Below are positions 8,671 through 17,579 of a stretch of 64,000 nt of DNA, piece by piece. Source of the stretch: Micropruina sp. Lineage in GTDB: Bacteria; Actinomycetota; Actinomycetes; Propionibacteriales; Propionibacteriaceae. How positions within the stretch are numbered: position 1 is the first letter of the stretch; the number at the start of each line of letters is the position of its first letter. The position numbers and the translations under genes were made by a program. Location of the stretch: NCBI GenBank assembly GCA_016716635.1, contig JADJVZ010000013.1, forward strand, positions 248,001 to 312,000, written 5' to 3'. The notes under the pieces are model-generated. The model was not told the origin of the DNA and ran no database searches. It worked only from the letters and a program-made list of their open reading frames with translations.

Positions 8671-8735
8671 CGGACAGAAGGGACAGGTGGGACGAACGCC
8701 GACGGCCCACGGAAAACCCCAGGAGTTCCTCGCGG

Positions 8736-9790
8736 ATGTCTCCCGTTGAGCCACGACGCTGGAGCGGTTCGCTTCGCCGTCTCTCCTTTGCGCGCAACAT
8801 TCAAGGCTCGAACAGCATCGAGGGTTACGACGCGCGATTGGATGACGTCGCGGCGGTTGCCCTCGGCGAGCAGCCACTCGACTCCTCGGAAGAGACCCGG
8901 CTGGCACTGGAGGGGTACCGCAACGCCATGACCTACGTCATCCAACGCGCGGATGACCAGGACTTCGAGTGCAGCGTGAGCTTGCTCAAGAGCTGCATTT
9001 CATGATGACCGGATACTCGCTGGCGAATCGGCCGGGGCGGTGGCGCCCAGGGCCGATCTTCGTGCAGCGCGATCTCACCCAAGAGATCGTTCATGAAGGA
9101 GCGGACGTCGACGAGGTCCCCGCGCTGATGGACGAGGTTTCGACCTACGTGAACAGTGACCTTGACGAGGATTTACTGGTCCGGGCAGCCATGGCGCACC
9201 TCAACCTTGTCATGGTGCATCCGTTCCGGGACGGCAACGGCCGAATGGCTCGCTGCCTCCAAAGCCTGGTGCTGGCCCGCAACGGGATCTTGTCGCCCGT
9301 GTTCATGAGCATTGAGGAGTACCTCGGGCGGAACACGCAGGCCTACTATGACGTGCTCGCCCAGGTCGGCGGGGGCCATTGGGCCCCCACCTCCAACACC
9401 CAGCCCTGGGTCAGGTTCACCCTCACGGCACACCTTCGGCAGGCCCGAACTCTGCGGCGACGCATCGACGACGCCGAAAGGCTCTGGGTAGGGGTCGAGA
9501 ACCTCGTCGGGCACCGGGACGAGAGGCAGCTGGCAGCCTTGAACGACGCGGCCATGGGATTGCGTCTGCGCCGAGCCACATACGTGAAGATCGCTGCCGA
9601 ATCGGGCACCGAGATCACCGAGCAAACAGCTGGCCGAGACCTCAAGGCACTCGTGGAGGCCGGCTACCTCGAACCCCAGGGAGAACGACGCGGGCGCATC
9701 TATCTTGCGACACCAAAGTTGCGGGACGTGTGGCGCGGAGTTCGGTCGAGCCGGGCGCATCGGGACGACGCCGATCCCTTTGCGGACTAG
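8736..9790 (+). pseudogene. Fic-family AMP transferase-like gene with an apparent frameshift
   Basis: Two overlapping frames make one Fic protein. The first (from ATG 8736, with AGGAG ten bases upstream) contains the inhibitory-helix motif SNSIEG, matching (S/T)xxxE(G/N). It ends at a TGA near 9003. The second frame continues ELHFMMTGYSLANRPGRWRP, includes the full catalytic motif HPFRDGNGRMAR, and has a winged-helix-like C-terminus. The expected junction LLK-ELHFMM needs one extra G near 8989, where the sequence reads AAGAGCTG. The intact protein would be about 351 aa, the usual size for class II Fic proteins that modify target hydroxyls with AMP. A GTG at 8969 could express a Fic core lacking the inhibitory helix. 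Whether this is decay, a sequencing error or a real shift cannot be decided here. Confidence 0.8.
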
Positions 9791-9840
9791 CCCGTTCTTC
9801 TCGCCGGCAGTTTAGGAGCAAACCCGGGGTGGATCTCCGC

Positions 9841-11073
9841 CTAGGGCCCGACGACCTGCTCGATCTTGTCGATCGCCACGCTGACCCCGTCCGGCTCGGC
9901 GGCCATGAGGTGCGCGACCTGGGATGCCCGGTTGCGGACGTCCTCGCTGGTGGCCTCGGCGACGGCCACCCGGACCGCGGCGACGTCGAGCTTGCGGGGG
10001 TCGAGCGGACGAGAGGCGATGCCCAGGCCATGCAACCGTCCTGCCCAGAACGGTTGATCGACGATGAACGGCATGGGGATCGAGGGGACGCCCGAGCGGG
10101 CGGCCTGGTGCGAGGTGCCCGCTCCGCAGTGGTGGACGACGGCCGCGCACTGGGGGAAGAGCCAGCCGTGGGGGACGTAACCGACGGGGTGAACGTCACC
10201 GGGCAACTCCGTATTGGTCAGTTCCGCCCATCCGGCCGACAGCAGGACCCGTCGTCCGGCGAGGCCCTCGAGGAGGACGTCCCTCAGGGTCTTGTTGTCG
10301 AACCCACCCATGGAGCCGAAGCCCACGTAGACCGGTGGGTCGCCGGCGGAAAGGAACTCCGTCAGGTCGGCAGGCGGCTGCCACTGCGATGAGGTCGGGA
10401 GGTACCAATCCCCGGTGAGCGTGGTGTCGGGATGGGTCCAGTCAATGGCTTTCGGCAGCAGGACGCCGGACCAGGCCAGGAGGATGGAGATCTGATTCCA
10501 GTCGATCTTGAGCCGCGGCAGGCCTAGTTCGCGCCGGGCGACGTTAACCCCGTGGCTAAAGGACAGGTCACCCGCTCCGACCATGGCGGTGGCCAAGGGT
10601 CGGTTCAGCCAGCGGGGTAATTGGGTCAGACCCGAGACGGGCGGCGGATAGTCCCGGGTCGGGAGCGAGGGTTGCAGCTGCACCCCGAGGAGCTGGATCC
10701 GCCGATCTTGGGCCACCGACGCGGCGTGGTGCAGCCCCAGGGCCGAGCACACGATGGCGTCGGCACCCTCGGTGGCGTCGCTCATCGTCTCGATCCACTC
10801 TCGGGAGTGGAACCGCCCAAACTCGATGATCGCCTTGGGCGAGACCCGCCCCGTGGCCATCATTTCGGCGAACCCGTTGGTGCCCTCGGTGACGACCGAC
10901 CGGGAGCTCCCGGCGAGTTCGCGGAAGTCCAACCCGAGTTCGGACGCGGACGTCCGTGCCCCCTCGTCAGCGACCAAGACCGCCTGATGGCCCGCCCGCT
11001 GAAGTCCCCCTGCGAGAGCGAGGAGCGGGACGGTATCCCCCGTGCTGCCGTAACCGGCCACCACGATCTTCAT
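9841..11073 (-). CDS. UGT/MGT-like glycosyltransferase (GT1, sterol/macrolide-type)
   Basis: 410 aa, ATG eight bases after GGAGGGG. The N-terminal Rossmann domain begins MKIVVAGYGSTGDTVPLLAL, as in GT1 enzymes. The C-terminal nucleotide-sugar site is VVHHCGAGTSHQAARSGVPS, then PFIVDQPFWAGRL. The HCGAGT and (D/E)Q elements bind the diphosphate and sugar of UDP-glucose-type donors. VYVGFGSMGG is the interdomain strand. Family members glucosylate sterols, polyketides or lipids. The acceptor cannot be predicted, as neighbours give no biosynthetic context. Confidence 0.87.
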   Translation of the reverse strand: MKIVVAGYGSTGDTVPLLALAGGLQRAGHQAVLVADEGARTSASELGLDFRELAGSSRSVVTEGTNGFAEMMATGRVSPKAIIEFGRFHSREWIETMSDATEGADAIVCSALGLHHAASVAQDRRIQLLGVQLQPSLPTRDYPPPVSGLTQLPRWLNRPLATAMVGAGDLSFSHGVNVARRELGLPRLKIDWNQISILLAWSGVLLPKAIDWTHPDTTLTGDWYLPTSSQWQPPADLTEFLSAGDPPVYVGFGSMGGFDNKTLRDVLLEGLAGRRVLLSAGWAELTNTELPGDVHPVGYVPHGWLFPQCAAVVHHCGAGTSHQAARSGVPSIPMPFIVDQPFWAGRLHGLGIASRPLDPRKLDVAAVRVAVAEATSEDVRNRASQVAHLMAAEPDGVSVAIDKIEQVVGP

Positions 11074-11156
11074 AGCCCCTCCTCGCTCTCACTCACTGTG
11101 AGTCTTGCCTCCACGATATGAGGGAGGGGGTTCGCCGCACCTCGCGGTGATCCGCG

Positions 11157-11684
11157 TCAGACGGACGCGGTGCCGGCGGCCGCGGGAGAGGTCAGATTGC
11201 TGCGGGCCCAGCCAGCGTAGGCGGCCACGGCAGAAGGGTCCGCCCGTCGTGGCAGGATCAGCACGCCCCGCGCGTGGGTGTAGACGATGAAGACGTGCTC
11301 GGGCCCATCTTCGACACGTTCGATCCCGGCCCAATACATCACCGTGACACCCATCGGCGACTGCTCTGCCACCCCCTGGGGTTCGCCCCAGACCACCGTT
11401 CGACCCAGCATTCCCATCTTGACCGTGCGCTGAACCAAGGCCCGCCCCGTCAGGACAAAGGCACCAAATCCTCCGGCGATGCCCAGAACGAAGACGGCCG
11501 CGAGCATCCACGCTCTGGTCGTGGCGTCGTCGCCCGCCGTCAGCGCCAGGGTGAACACCATGCCCGCAAAAGGAACGGCGATCAGGTCGAGGAGCAAGAT
11601 CCTGCGACCAGCCCGATCGCGGGACCACCACCTGCGGTAGGCCTCAAGATCGGCAAGGGTCAGCTCGAAGTGAAACGGTCCCAT
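11157..11684 (-). CDS. YcxB-like membrane protein
   Basis: 175 aa. Two helices (about residues 29-47 and 60-78) are followed by a beta-rich domain with VVWGEPQGVAEQSPMGVTVM, WAGIERVEDGPEHVFIVYTH and ILPRRA. This is the 'W..i..v......fiiy......liPkr' pattern of YcxB-like proteins. Its ATG overlaps the fumarase stop (TGATG), so the two genes are translationally coupled. Function of the family is unknown. Confidence 0.72.
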   Translation of the reverse strand: MGPFHFELTLADLEAYRRWWSRDRAGRRILLLDLIAVPFAGMVFTLALTAGDDATTRAWMLAAVFVLGIAGGFGAFVLTGRALVQRTVKMGMLGRTVVWGEPQGVAEQSPMGVTVMYWAGIERVEDGPEHVFIVYTHARGVLILPRRADPSAVAAYAGWARSNLTSPAAAGTASV

Positions 11685-13360
11685 CAGCGGCGCGGCTGGA
11701 GCTGCATCACCTTCGGACGCGTGACCTCCGCGAAGAAGTCGTTGCCCTTGTCATCGACGACGATGAAGGCCGGGAAGTCCTCGACCTCGATCTTCCAGAT
11801 GGCTTCCATGCCGAGCTCGGGGTATTCGAGCATCTCCACCGACTTGATGCAGTCCTGCGCCAGGCGAGCGGCCGGGCCGCCGATGGAGCCGAGGTAGAAC
11901 CCGCCGTGAGACTGGCAGGCATCGGTGACGGCCTGGCTGCGGTTGCCCTTGGCCAGCATCACCATCGAGCCACCCTGCGACTGGAAGTAATCCACGTAGG
12001 AGTCCATGCGTCCGGCCGTGGTGGGACCAAACGAGCCGGACGGCATGCCGACCGGCGTCTTCGCAGGACCCGCGTAATAGACCGGGTGATCTTTCATGTA
12101 CTGCGGCATCTCTTCGCCGGCGTCGAGGCGCTCCTTGATCTTGGCGTGCGCGATGTCCCGCGCCACGACCAAGGTGCCGTTCAGCGACAGCCGGGTCTTG
12201 ATCGGATGCTTGGTCAGCTCGGCCAGCACCTCCGCCATCGGACGGTTGAGGTCGATGGTGACGACATCGTCCGACACCTCTTCGCCGGCCAGGTGCTCCT
12301 CAGTGACCTCGGGCATGAAATGGGCGGGCTCGGTTTCGAGTTGCTCGATGAAGACGCCCTCGGGGGTTATCTTCGCCAGGCATTGCCGGTCGGCCGAGCA
12401 GGAAACGCTGATCGCGACCGGGAGCGAGGCTCCGTGGCGCGGCAGGCGGATCACGCGGACGTCATGGCAGAAGTACTTGCCGCCGAACTGGGCGCCGATG
12501 CCGAACTGGCGGGTGAGCTCGAGAACCTGCTCTTCCAGCTCGGGATCGCGGAACCCGAACCCGGCCAAGCCGCCCTCGGTGGGCAGCGAGTCCAGGTACT
12601 TCGCGGAGGCGTACTTGGCGGTCTTGAGCGCGAACTCGGCGCTCGTCCCGCCGATGACGATGGCCAGGTGGTACGGCGGGCAGGCCGCAGTGCCGAGCGA
12701 GCGGAGCTTTTCGTCCAGGAACTTCATGAGCCCGTCGGGGTTCAGGATCGCCTTGGTCTCTTGGTAGAGGTAGCTCTTGTTGGCCGAGCCGCCGCCCTTG
12801 GCCATGAACAAGAACTTATAGGTGTTCTCGTGACCGGGAGCCGTGTCGGCGTAGAGCTCGATCTGGGCGGGCAGGTTCGTGCCGGTGTTCTTCTCATCCC
12901 ACACAGTGAGGGGGGCGTTCATCGAGTAGCGCAGGTTGAGCTTGGTGTAGGCGTCATAGATGCCCTGGCTCAGCGGACGCTCGTCCGTGCCGTCGGTGAG
13001 CACCCGCTGGCCGCGCTTGCCCATGATGATGGCGGTGCCGGTGTCTTGGCACATGGGCAGGATGCCGCCCGCGGCGATGTTGGCGTTCTTCAGCAGGTCG
13101 TGGGCGACGAACTTGTCATTCGCGGACGCCTCGGGATCGGCCATGATGTTGGCGAGCTGCTGAAGATGCGCCGGACGCAGGTAATGCGCGATGTCGTGCA
13201 TGGCGGTTTCCGCCAGGAGTTCCAAGGCGCCTGGAGAAACCTTCAGGAACTTGATCCCGTCCGGACCCTCGAGCACGTCGACGCCCTCTGTGGTGAGCAG
13301 GCGATAGGGGGTGGTGTCCTCCCCGATCGGCAGCATGTCTTCGTAGAGGAACTCGGCCAT
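11684..13360 (-). CDS. fumA: Class I fumarate hydratase (iron-sulfur)
   Basis: 558 aa, the normal length of two-domain class I fumarases that interconvert fumarate and malate in the citric acid cycle. The N-terminal domain carries ILPMCQDTGTAIIMGKRGQR, then the sequence around AACPPYHLAIVIGGTSAE. Cys residues in MCQDTG, ACPPYH and SVSCSADRQC are candidates for the [4Fe-4S] cluster. The C-terminal domain has HPVYYAGPAKTPVGMPSGSF and GPTTAGRMDSY. It reads into the YcxB-like gene by a one-base stop/start overlap. The class II fumarase common in actinobacteria is not in this window. Confidence 0.95.
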   Translation of the reverse strand: MAEFLYEDMLPIGEDTTPYRLLTTEGVDVLEGPDGIKFLKVSPGALELLAETAMHDIAHYLRPAHLQQLANIMADPEASANDKFVAHDLLKNANIAAGGILPMCQDTGTAIIMGKRGQRVLTDGTDERPLSQGIYDAYTKLNLRYSMNAPLTVWDEKNTGTNLPAQIELYADTAPGHENTYKFLFMAKGGGSANKSYLYQETKAILNPDGLMKFLDEKLRSLGTAACPPYHLAIVIGGTSAEFALKTAKYASAKYLDSLPTEGGLAGFGFRDPELEEQVLELTRQFGIGAQFGGKYFCHDVRVIRLPRHGASLPVAISVSCSADRQCLAKITPEGVFIEQLETEPAHFMPEVTEEHLAGEEVSDDVVTIDLNRPMAEVLAELTKHPIKTRLSLNGTLVVARDIAHAKIKERLDAGEEMPQYMKDHPVYYAGPAKTPVGMPSGSFGPTTAGRMDSYVDYFQSQGGSMVMLAKGNRSQAVTDACQSHGGFYLGSIGGPAARLAQDCIKSVEMLEYPELGMEAIWKIEVEDFPAFIVVDDKGNDFFAEVTRPKVMQLQPRR

Positions 13361-13511
13361 CTCTCAACTCCTATGTCCAACGGGCAGTTTCATCCTATTG
13401 CGCCGCCAGCTCGGCAATGACGGGTGGGATGTGACGCGACCTCCCGTCCCGGTGTGTACGCACCCCGTGCAGGACCCGACGACAAGCACCCCGTGGACAT
13501 GAGGGAAAACG

Positions 13512-13546
13512 AACGTCCGGACGCCCTTTGTGGACGTCCGGACGTT
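13512..13546. terminator. Hairpin terminator
   Basis: AACGTCCGGACG and CGTCCGGACGTT are perfect 12-bp arms around an 11-base loop. In the leftward direction the stem is followed by a T-rich run (TCGTTTTCCC), fitting termination of the gene at 13557-13985. Confidence 0.8.
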
Positions 13547-13556
13547 TCATTCGACA

Positions 13557-13985
13557 TCAGTCGGTGACAACCTGCGGGTTGGCGGCCAGCACGAGGGCCG
13601 ACAACCTGGGGTAGACCTTCTTGAGACCGCCCATTGACATGGACGGGGTGGCGATGCGAATGCTCGAACCGTCCGCGAGAACCACCGAAATGCCAGCGCC
13701 GTTAATCAGAGACTTGCTGAGACGGATTTCCTTCATGCCTGTGAAGGGGATCACGTACTCAGCGCCCTTCTCGGCTGCCGAAGCACTGATCGCCCCATCG
13801 ATTGCGCCACCGATCGCACTCCCCAACGCACCGAAGCTTCGGCCCACCATCTTGGCGAACCCCGCCTTGAAGATCACCATCGCGTCGTCGTAGAAGACGA
13901 TCGACCCCCGACGCCCCGCTATTTTGCCGTTGAGGTAGTAGTAGCCGTCCTCATTGAACGCCGGACCCACTTCTGCCTGTGTCAT
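13557..13985 (-). CDS. Small PH-like protein of unknown function
   Basis: 142 aa. No signal peptide is visible. Sequence alternates beta-like strands (YYYLNGKIAGRRGSIVFYDD, EYVIPFTGMKEIRLSKS, ISVVLADGSSIRIATPS) with a glycine-rich amphipathic stretch (SFGALGSAIGGAIDGAISAS). The strand order 'I.f..m.ei....s......~v.l.dG...~i' is reminiscent of bacterial PH/GRAM-like domains. The Gly/Ala stretch may insert into membranes. It stands alone with its own terminator. No specific role is assigned. Confidence 0.65.
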   Translation of the reverse strand: MTQAEVGPAFNEDGYYYLNGKIAGRRGSIVFYDDAMVIFKAGFAKMVGRSFGALGSAIGGAIDGAISASAAEKGAEYVIPFTGMKEIRLSKSLINGAGISVVLADGSSIRIATPSMSMGGLKKVYPRLSALVLAANPQVVTD

Positions 13986-14039
13986 TGATTCCCCACATCA
14001 TTCTTTGTTCCACTCGTGTTCCGAGAGCCCTTCAGTGTA

Positions 14040-14295
14040 AGGACGGCTCAGTTCTCACCAGGCCGGGCAACTCACGGTGGACGGTCAGGATCATCCCCCG
14101 CCGGGCACCTCGTGACTTAGGCGCCCAGGAATGCGCACAACGCCTCGGTACCGAACTGTTCCCGGACCAGCGAACGGCTTGTTCCTGACCGGCCGTGGTC
14201 GCAGGACAGGTCCGATGACCCAACTCACGACCCACCTGATCGACGATCACAAACATGGGCGTGCGCTTGTGTATATCCACTCCAACGACAACCAT
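14040..14295 (-). pseudogene. IS110-family transposase, 5' remnant
   Basis: The start ATG at 14295 is preceded by a good AAGGAGG. The first residues, MVVVGVDIHKRTPMFVIVDQ, then VGRELGHRTCPATTAGQEQA, match the start of IS110-family DEDD transposases, where GVD supplies the first catalytic Asp. After VRW the frame loses similarity. A shifted frame reads REQFGTEAL, suggesting a frameshift, and a stop follows. No C-terminal serine-containing domain or IS ends remain, so this is a dead fragment. Confidence 0.8.
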
Positions 14296-14642
14296 GGTGG
14301 TTGCCTCCTTCACTGAACATGTGATTGGAAGGTTGGGCCGGTCGGTGGACACATCTCAGTTGGGGCGGAACCACGCTCCTATCAAGTCACACCGACCGGT
14401 CCTTCACACCTGGCATCGGCAAGACGAAATACGGCCAACCCCACAGGGCGGCAGCCAGCAAGAGAGCCAGACACCCGATGATCAGGACCCAACCACCACA
14501 ACCGTGGCTCGCAACCCTGACATTGAGAGCCAGCAAAGACGCCCAACGCCAGCTTGGTGCGAAGAACAGCCGAGGTCGAACGTCAAGGCGGGAGTGGGCG
14601 CCGATTCAAAGGGCTGGTGGGGCGCAGGTTCGAGGGCTGTTT

Positions 14643-14757
14643 GGCCTCCAACAACGGATCTGCGTCACTCGTTGAGGTGGCCACTGGCGTTCTCCCTAGC
14701 CACGGACAGATGACCTCCGTGGCCAACGCGTCGAGCGACGCAGGTTCGGCGTTGTCG
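14643..14757 (+). repeat. Degenerate copy 3 of the 245-bp repeat
   Basis: In the shared frame it reads NNGSASLVEVATGV and later NASSDAGSALS, against NSKCASVDEVALGI and LSSSDAESLLA in the copy at 46.5 kb. Alignment is gap-free over about 39 codons with roughly a third identical. The copy at 7.8 kb is nearer to the one at 46.5 kb. Confidence 0.5.
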
Positions 14758-14785
14758 CTGTGTGGCCCTCCCATTGAACGCAAAT

Positions 14786-14814
14786 TTGACTATAGTCATT
14801 TTTGAGAGCACTCT
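14786..14814. promoter_or_regulatory. Two adjacent palindromes resembling TetR-type operators
   Basis: TTGACTATAGTCA contains the palindrome TGACTATAGTCA, and 6 bases on GAGAGCACTCT forms a second dyad (AGAG-CA-CTCT). Both shapes are common in TetR-family operators. They lie about 200 bases upstream of the EthD-like gene. TTGACT could also serve as a -35 element. No TetR gene is nearby in the window. Confidence 0.4.
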
Positions 14815-15011
14815 ATTTACGGCGCCCCGGTGGTACCCAGCATTCTGTCCGAGCGCCGGCACCGGCGGATCTCGGACAGCGAGCTGATCACCTGCCCCAA
14901 CTCCGGGGACGGTGCGATCTTCGCGTTCAACGAGGAGTTCGGGCCAATCGCCGCGAAGCGCCTCGCCGCCAAAGCACGCCACGACTCCACCTCACCCATC
15001 CGAAGGAAACC

Positions 15012-15818
15012 ATGACCAACCCGCTCACCACCGCCGAAAAGCCGCCGGTCACCAAACACTTCAGCTCCCAGGTGCTGCTGTGGGTGCGCAACGACCAGCC
15101 CCGCAGCACCGGCATGGACTACTGGAAGCACCCGCACTCAGGCATCATCGCCAGCTCCCCGGGCTTGCTCGAATACCGCCAGATTCACCTCGCCGAGAAC
15201 AATCCCGGACGTTGGCCGGTGCTCGATGGCGTCGAGACCGCCATCCCGGTGGATCGCAAGATCGACGGCGTGGCCGAGGTGACGTTCGAGTCGGCCCTCT
15301 CCCCGTTGGCGGGTCGCGAGCAGACGGCCAAGGCCTACGCCGACGAGATCAACGTCTTTCGCCGGACGTTGATGTACCTCGGCCCTCCCGGAACCTCCCG
15401 CTGGTATGACGTGGCTCCCGGTCACCCGACCGGCTCTCGGGCCATGCTCTACCTGCGCCGCCGCGAGGACGAGGGCAGCATCGCTTTCCACAAGTTCCTC
15501 AAGAAGCAGCTCGTCCCGGCACTCGTCGCAACGGGCGTGTTGACCGAACTGCGCACCCAGGTGTTCTTGCCCTGGAGTGAGAAGTTGTGGGACACCCCCC
15601 ATGTCGCGCACGACAACCCCGCCTCGGAGCACCTGCACGCCTCGGTCATCGTGGGGTTCAGCGACGATGCAGCTCGGGACGCGTTCTTCACCGAAGGTGC
15701 CGCCGCCGGCCTCGCGTCGGTGCTGGCACCCTCCGTGTCGGCCGTGCACGCCTACGACGTGGAGGCGGCCCTGACCTTCGTCCGCGACAGCCAGATCTTG
15801 CCCCACTACGAGCAGTAA
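15012..15818 (+). CDS. EthD-like dimeric alpha-beta-barrel protein
   Basis: 268 aa from an ATG preceded by GAAGGAAAC; a longer upstream frame lacks a better start. The chain appears to hold two ferredoxin-like halves. The first is SSQVLLWVRNDQPRSTGMDY, then WKHPHSGIIASSPGLLEYRQ, a 'yw...H..l....pgl..y~~~h' signature seen in EthD-type proteins. The second starts RAMLYLRRREDEGSIAFHKF and includes HLHASVIVGFSDDAARDAFF. Such proteins bind or transform small hydrophobic molecules as dimers. The possible TetR-type operators upstream would fit inducible detoxification (inference). Confidence 0.65.
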   Translation: MTNPLTTAEKPPVTKHFSSQVLLWVRNDQPRSTGMDYWKHPHSGIIASSPGLLEYRQIHLAENNPGRWPVLDGVETAIPVDRKIDGVAEVTFESALSPLAGREQTAKAYADEINVFRRTLMYLGPPGTSRWYDVAPGHPTGSRAMLYLRRREDEGSIAFHKFLKKQLVPALVATGVLTELRTQVFLPWSEKLWDTPHVAHDNPASEHLHASVIVGFSDDAARDAFFTEGAAAGLASVLAPSVSAVHAYDVEAALTFVRDSQILPHYEQ

Positions 15819-15862
15819 GCCCCGGTCCTCGTCCCAGCCTGGGCCCTCACGGCCTTGAGATG

Positions 15863-15951
15863 CGGCTTCCCTGCCCCAAACGCATCTACCCTGCCGTCCC
15901 AACGGCAGGGTAGGCACCCCAACGGCAGGGTAGGCACGGATTGACTGGCAC
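15863..15951. repeat. 89-bp palindromic repeat, family 2, copy 1
   Basis: Contains CTACCCTGCCGT followed three bases later by ACGGCAGGGTAG, then a second ACGGCAGGGTAG, and ends TTGACTGGCA. The left arm can pair with either right arm, giving alternative hairpins. A second copy 162 bases on is nearly identical, and a related element is at 46876-46963. Confidence 0.8.
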
Positions 15952-16024
15952 CCCTGAAACAGGTGGGCCACGAGGAACCCTGACGAGACCTCGCAGCAGC
16001 CAGCGCCCCCAGCTGCCAGAAATC

Positions 16025-16113
16025 CGGCTTCCCTGCCCCAAACGCATCTACCCTGCCGTCCCAACGGCAGGGTAGGCACCCCAACGGCAGGGTAGCGACG
16101 GATTGACTGGCAC
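16025..16113. repeat. 89-bp palindromic repeat, family 2, copy 2
   Basis: Same order of arms as the copy at 15863, differing only at the bases after the last arm (TAGCGACGG instead of TAGGCACGG). The high identity implies recent duplication. Confidence 0.8.
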
Positions 16114-16248
16114 GATCTGGGCATCGAGGGGGCGGGCGTGTAAGTGGGGGCAGATGCTTTAGAGATGGATGTCGAGGGGGCACGGATACCGAGGGGTCCC
16201 GGATACCGAGCTGCCACCGACATCGCGGGGTCACGGACGTGGCGGCTT

Positions 16249-16968
16249 CTAGGCGGCCAAGAAGGCTGGGGTCACCTTGTATTCGCCGGTGCGGGCGCAG
16301 GCGATCACCTCGAGGGGCCAGACCTTCAGGGCTTTGTCGAGCATCCCCGCGCCGCCGCCGACGATGGCCGTGGCAAGCACGTCCGCGGTCACGATGTCGG
16401 GCGCGGCCACGCTCACCTGGACGAACGTGTCATCAACACCGACCCGCCAGATGTGCTCGCCGCGCTCGGTGATGCCCGAGGTGGCGAAGGCGCGCATCTT
16501 GTCGTCGGCCGTGAACTGGGTGAGCAGCTGGGAGCGATCGTCCGGATCGACGACCCCGATCACCCAGGGGTCGCGGCCTTCGCCGGTCCGGGTGAGGATG
16601 TCGCCGCCGGCGTTGAGGCACCAGTGGGCGGACCCGCAAGCGTCCAGGGCCTCCCCAGCCCGCTCGATCGCGATGGCCTTGACGACCCCAGCGAGGTCGA
16701 TGACCCCGTCCGGGCGGTTCGGCGTGAACGCACCGTCCGTCTGCGCCCGCCAGTTCATGGCCAGGGTGTAGGTGTCGCGCATCTCCTCGGAGGCGTCCGC
16801 GAGCAGCAGTTCGCGCCGGGCGATCTGGGAGGCTTCCGACTCCGGCCGGTAAAGGCTGTAGCGGCGCTCCAGTTCGGCGAAGACCGCCTCCACCTGATCG
16901 GTGGCACCGGCCGGCAGGTCGCCGGCCAGGCTGATGGCCGTGCCCATGCTGTAGAAGACGTGGCTCAT
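16249..16968 (-). CDS. apbE: FAD:protein FMN transferase (ApbE family)
   Basis: 239 aa, ATG with an AGGAGC ribosome-binding site. ApbE enzymes transfer FMN from FAD onto a Thr of FMN-binding domains. Seen here are the start FYSMGTAISLAGDLPAG, VIDLAGVVKAIAIERA (the 'DLgg~aKGya.D' segment), ALDACGSAHWCLNAGGDILT (the 'G~~n~GGd~~' loop) and ATSGITERG near the active site. VTADVLATAIVGGGAG carries the Mg-binding '(T)AD.~aTa' motif. No signal peptide is visible, so it may act in the cytoplasm before Tat or Sec export of the target, or the signal is non-canonical. The gene before it encodes an FMN-binding protein, its likely substrate. Confidence 0.9.
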   Translation of the reverse strand: MSHVFYSMGTAISLAGDLPAGATDQVEAVFAELERRYSLYRPESEASQIARRELLLADASEEMRDTYTLAMNWRAQTDGAFTPNRPDGVIDLAGVVKAIAIERAGEALDACGSAHWCLNAGGDILTRTGEGRDPWVIGVVDPDDRSQLLTQFTADDKMRAFATSGITERGEHIWRVGVDDTFVQVSVAAPDIVTADVLATAIVGGGAGMLDKALKVWPLEVIACARTGEYKVTPAFLAA

Positions 16969-16994
16969 GATCCGCTCCTGATGATTCGGGTTGG

Positions 16995-17579
16995 TTATTT
17001 GGCCTTGTCGAGGGCCGACTGCAGCGAGCTGAGGTAGGCCTGCGAGGTGTAGGTGGCGCCGCTGACGGTGCTGACGTTGGCGCTGTTGGCGGCGATGACT
17101 GCCGGCTTCAGCACCGAGGTGGCCCGGCTCACGAACTGGCTGGAACGCTGTTCGTAGACCGTGGTCGCCGCCTGGACGTTGGTGATCTTTCCGCCTGAGA
17201 TCGTGACGGTGACCTGGACGGTGCCGAACCGCTCGCTGACGTTGGTCCCGGTGTAGGTGCCGTCCTTGTACGTGGTGCCGGACGAACTCGACGAGGAGCT
17301 GGACGTGGTGCCGCTGCTGGTCGTCGTGCCGCTCGTAGCTGTGCTGCTGGTCGTCGTGCCGCTCGTAGCTGTGCTGCTGGTCGTCGCGCCGGTCGTGGCC
17401 GTGCTGCTGGCTGTAGCGCCGGTCGTGGCAGTCGTAGCCGTGGTTCCCGTGGAGGTGGTGGTCGTGCCGGTGCCGGCGGTGGAGGTGACGGTCTGACCGT
17501 TGGCGGTGCCGATGCCCCAGCCCGCGAGAAGAACTCCCGCCGAGGCCACCAGGACGGCCGCTTTGCTCTTGGTGCTCAC
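16995..17579 (-). CDS. Exported FMN-binding protein with Ser/Thr linker
   Basis: 194 aa, GTG start overlapping the stop of the reductase gene (GTGA). Residues about 7-28 form a signal or anchor helix. Residues 30-100 are an almost pure Thr/Ser/Ala/Gly linker made of imperfect TATSGTTTSS-type units. The C-terminal FMN-binding domain starts YKDGTYTGTNVS and ends with VSGATYTSQAYLSSLQSAL; the Thr in SGATYT is the probable flavinylation site used by ApbE. It probably carries electrons on the outer face of the membrane, received from the upstream transmembrane reductase. Confidence 0.88.
   Translation of the reverse strand: MSTKSKAAVLVASAGVLLAGWGIGTANGQTVTSTAGTGTTTTSTGTTATTATTGATASSTATTGATTSSTATSGTTTSSTATSGTTTSSGTTSSSSSSSSGTTYKDGTYTGTNVSERFGTVQVTVTISGGKITNVQAATTVYEQRSSQFVSRATSVLKPAVIAANSANVSTVSGATYTSQAYLSSLQSALDKAK

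Larger units (their letters stand above)
7631..8735. other. 1.1-kb region without an intact gene
   Basis: No reading frame here has convincing coding character. It holds a decayed repeat copy (7809-8058), a G-rich 20-bp tandem repeat (about 8074-8132) and a nested palindrome (8605-8670). The rest is high-GC sequence in which I see no recognisable features. Confidence 0.6.
13986..15011. other. 1.0-kb region with mobile-element debris
   Basis: Contains an IS110-type transposase 5' fragment (about 14040-14295, minus), a degenerate copy of the 245-bp repeat (14643-14757) and paired palindromes upstream of the EthD-like gene (14786-14814). No intact gene is visible. Confidence 0.65.
15819..16248. 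other. Intergenic region with duplicated palindromic repeats
   Basis: About 430 bases between convergent genes, mostly made of two 89-bp palindromic repeats and a short direct repeat (CGGATACCGAG, twice near 16185-16210). No coding frame is supported. Confidence 0.7.

Noticed and set aside
11906..13420. 504-codon frame opposite fumarase
   Set aside because: Antisense shadow; the fumarase on the other strand has all family motifs.
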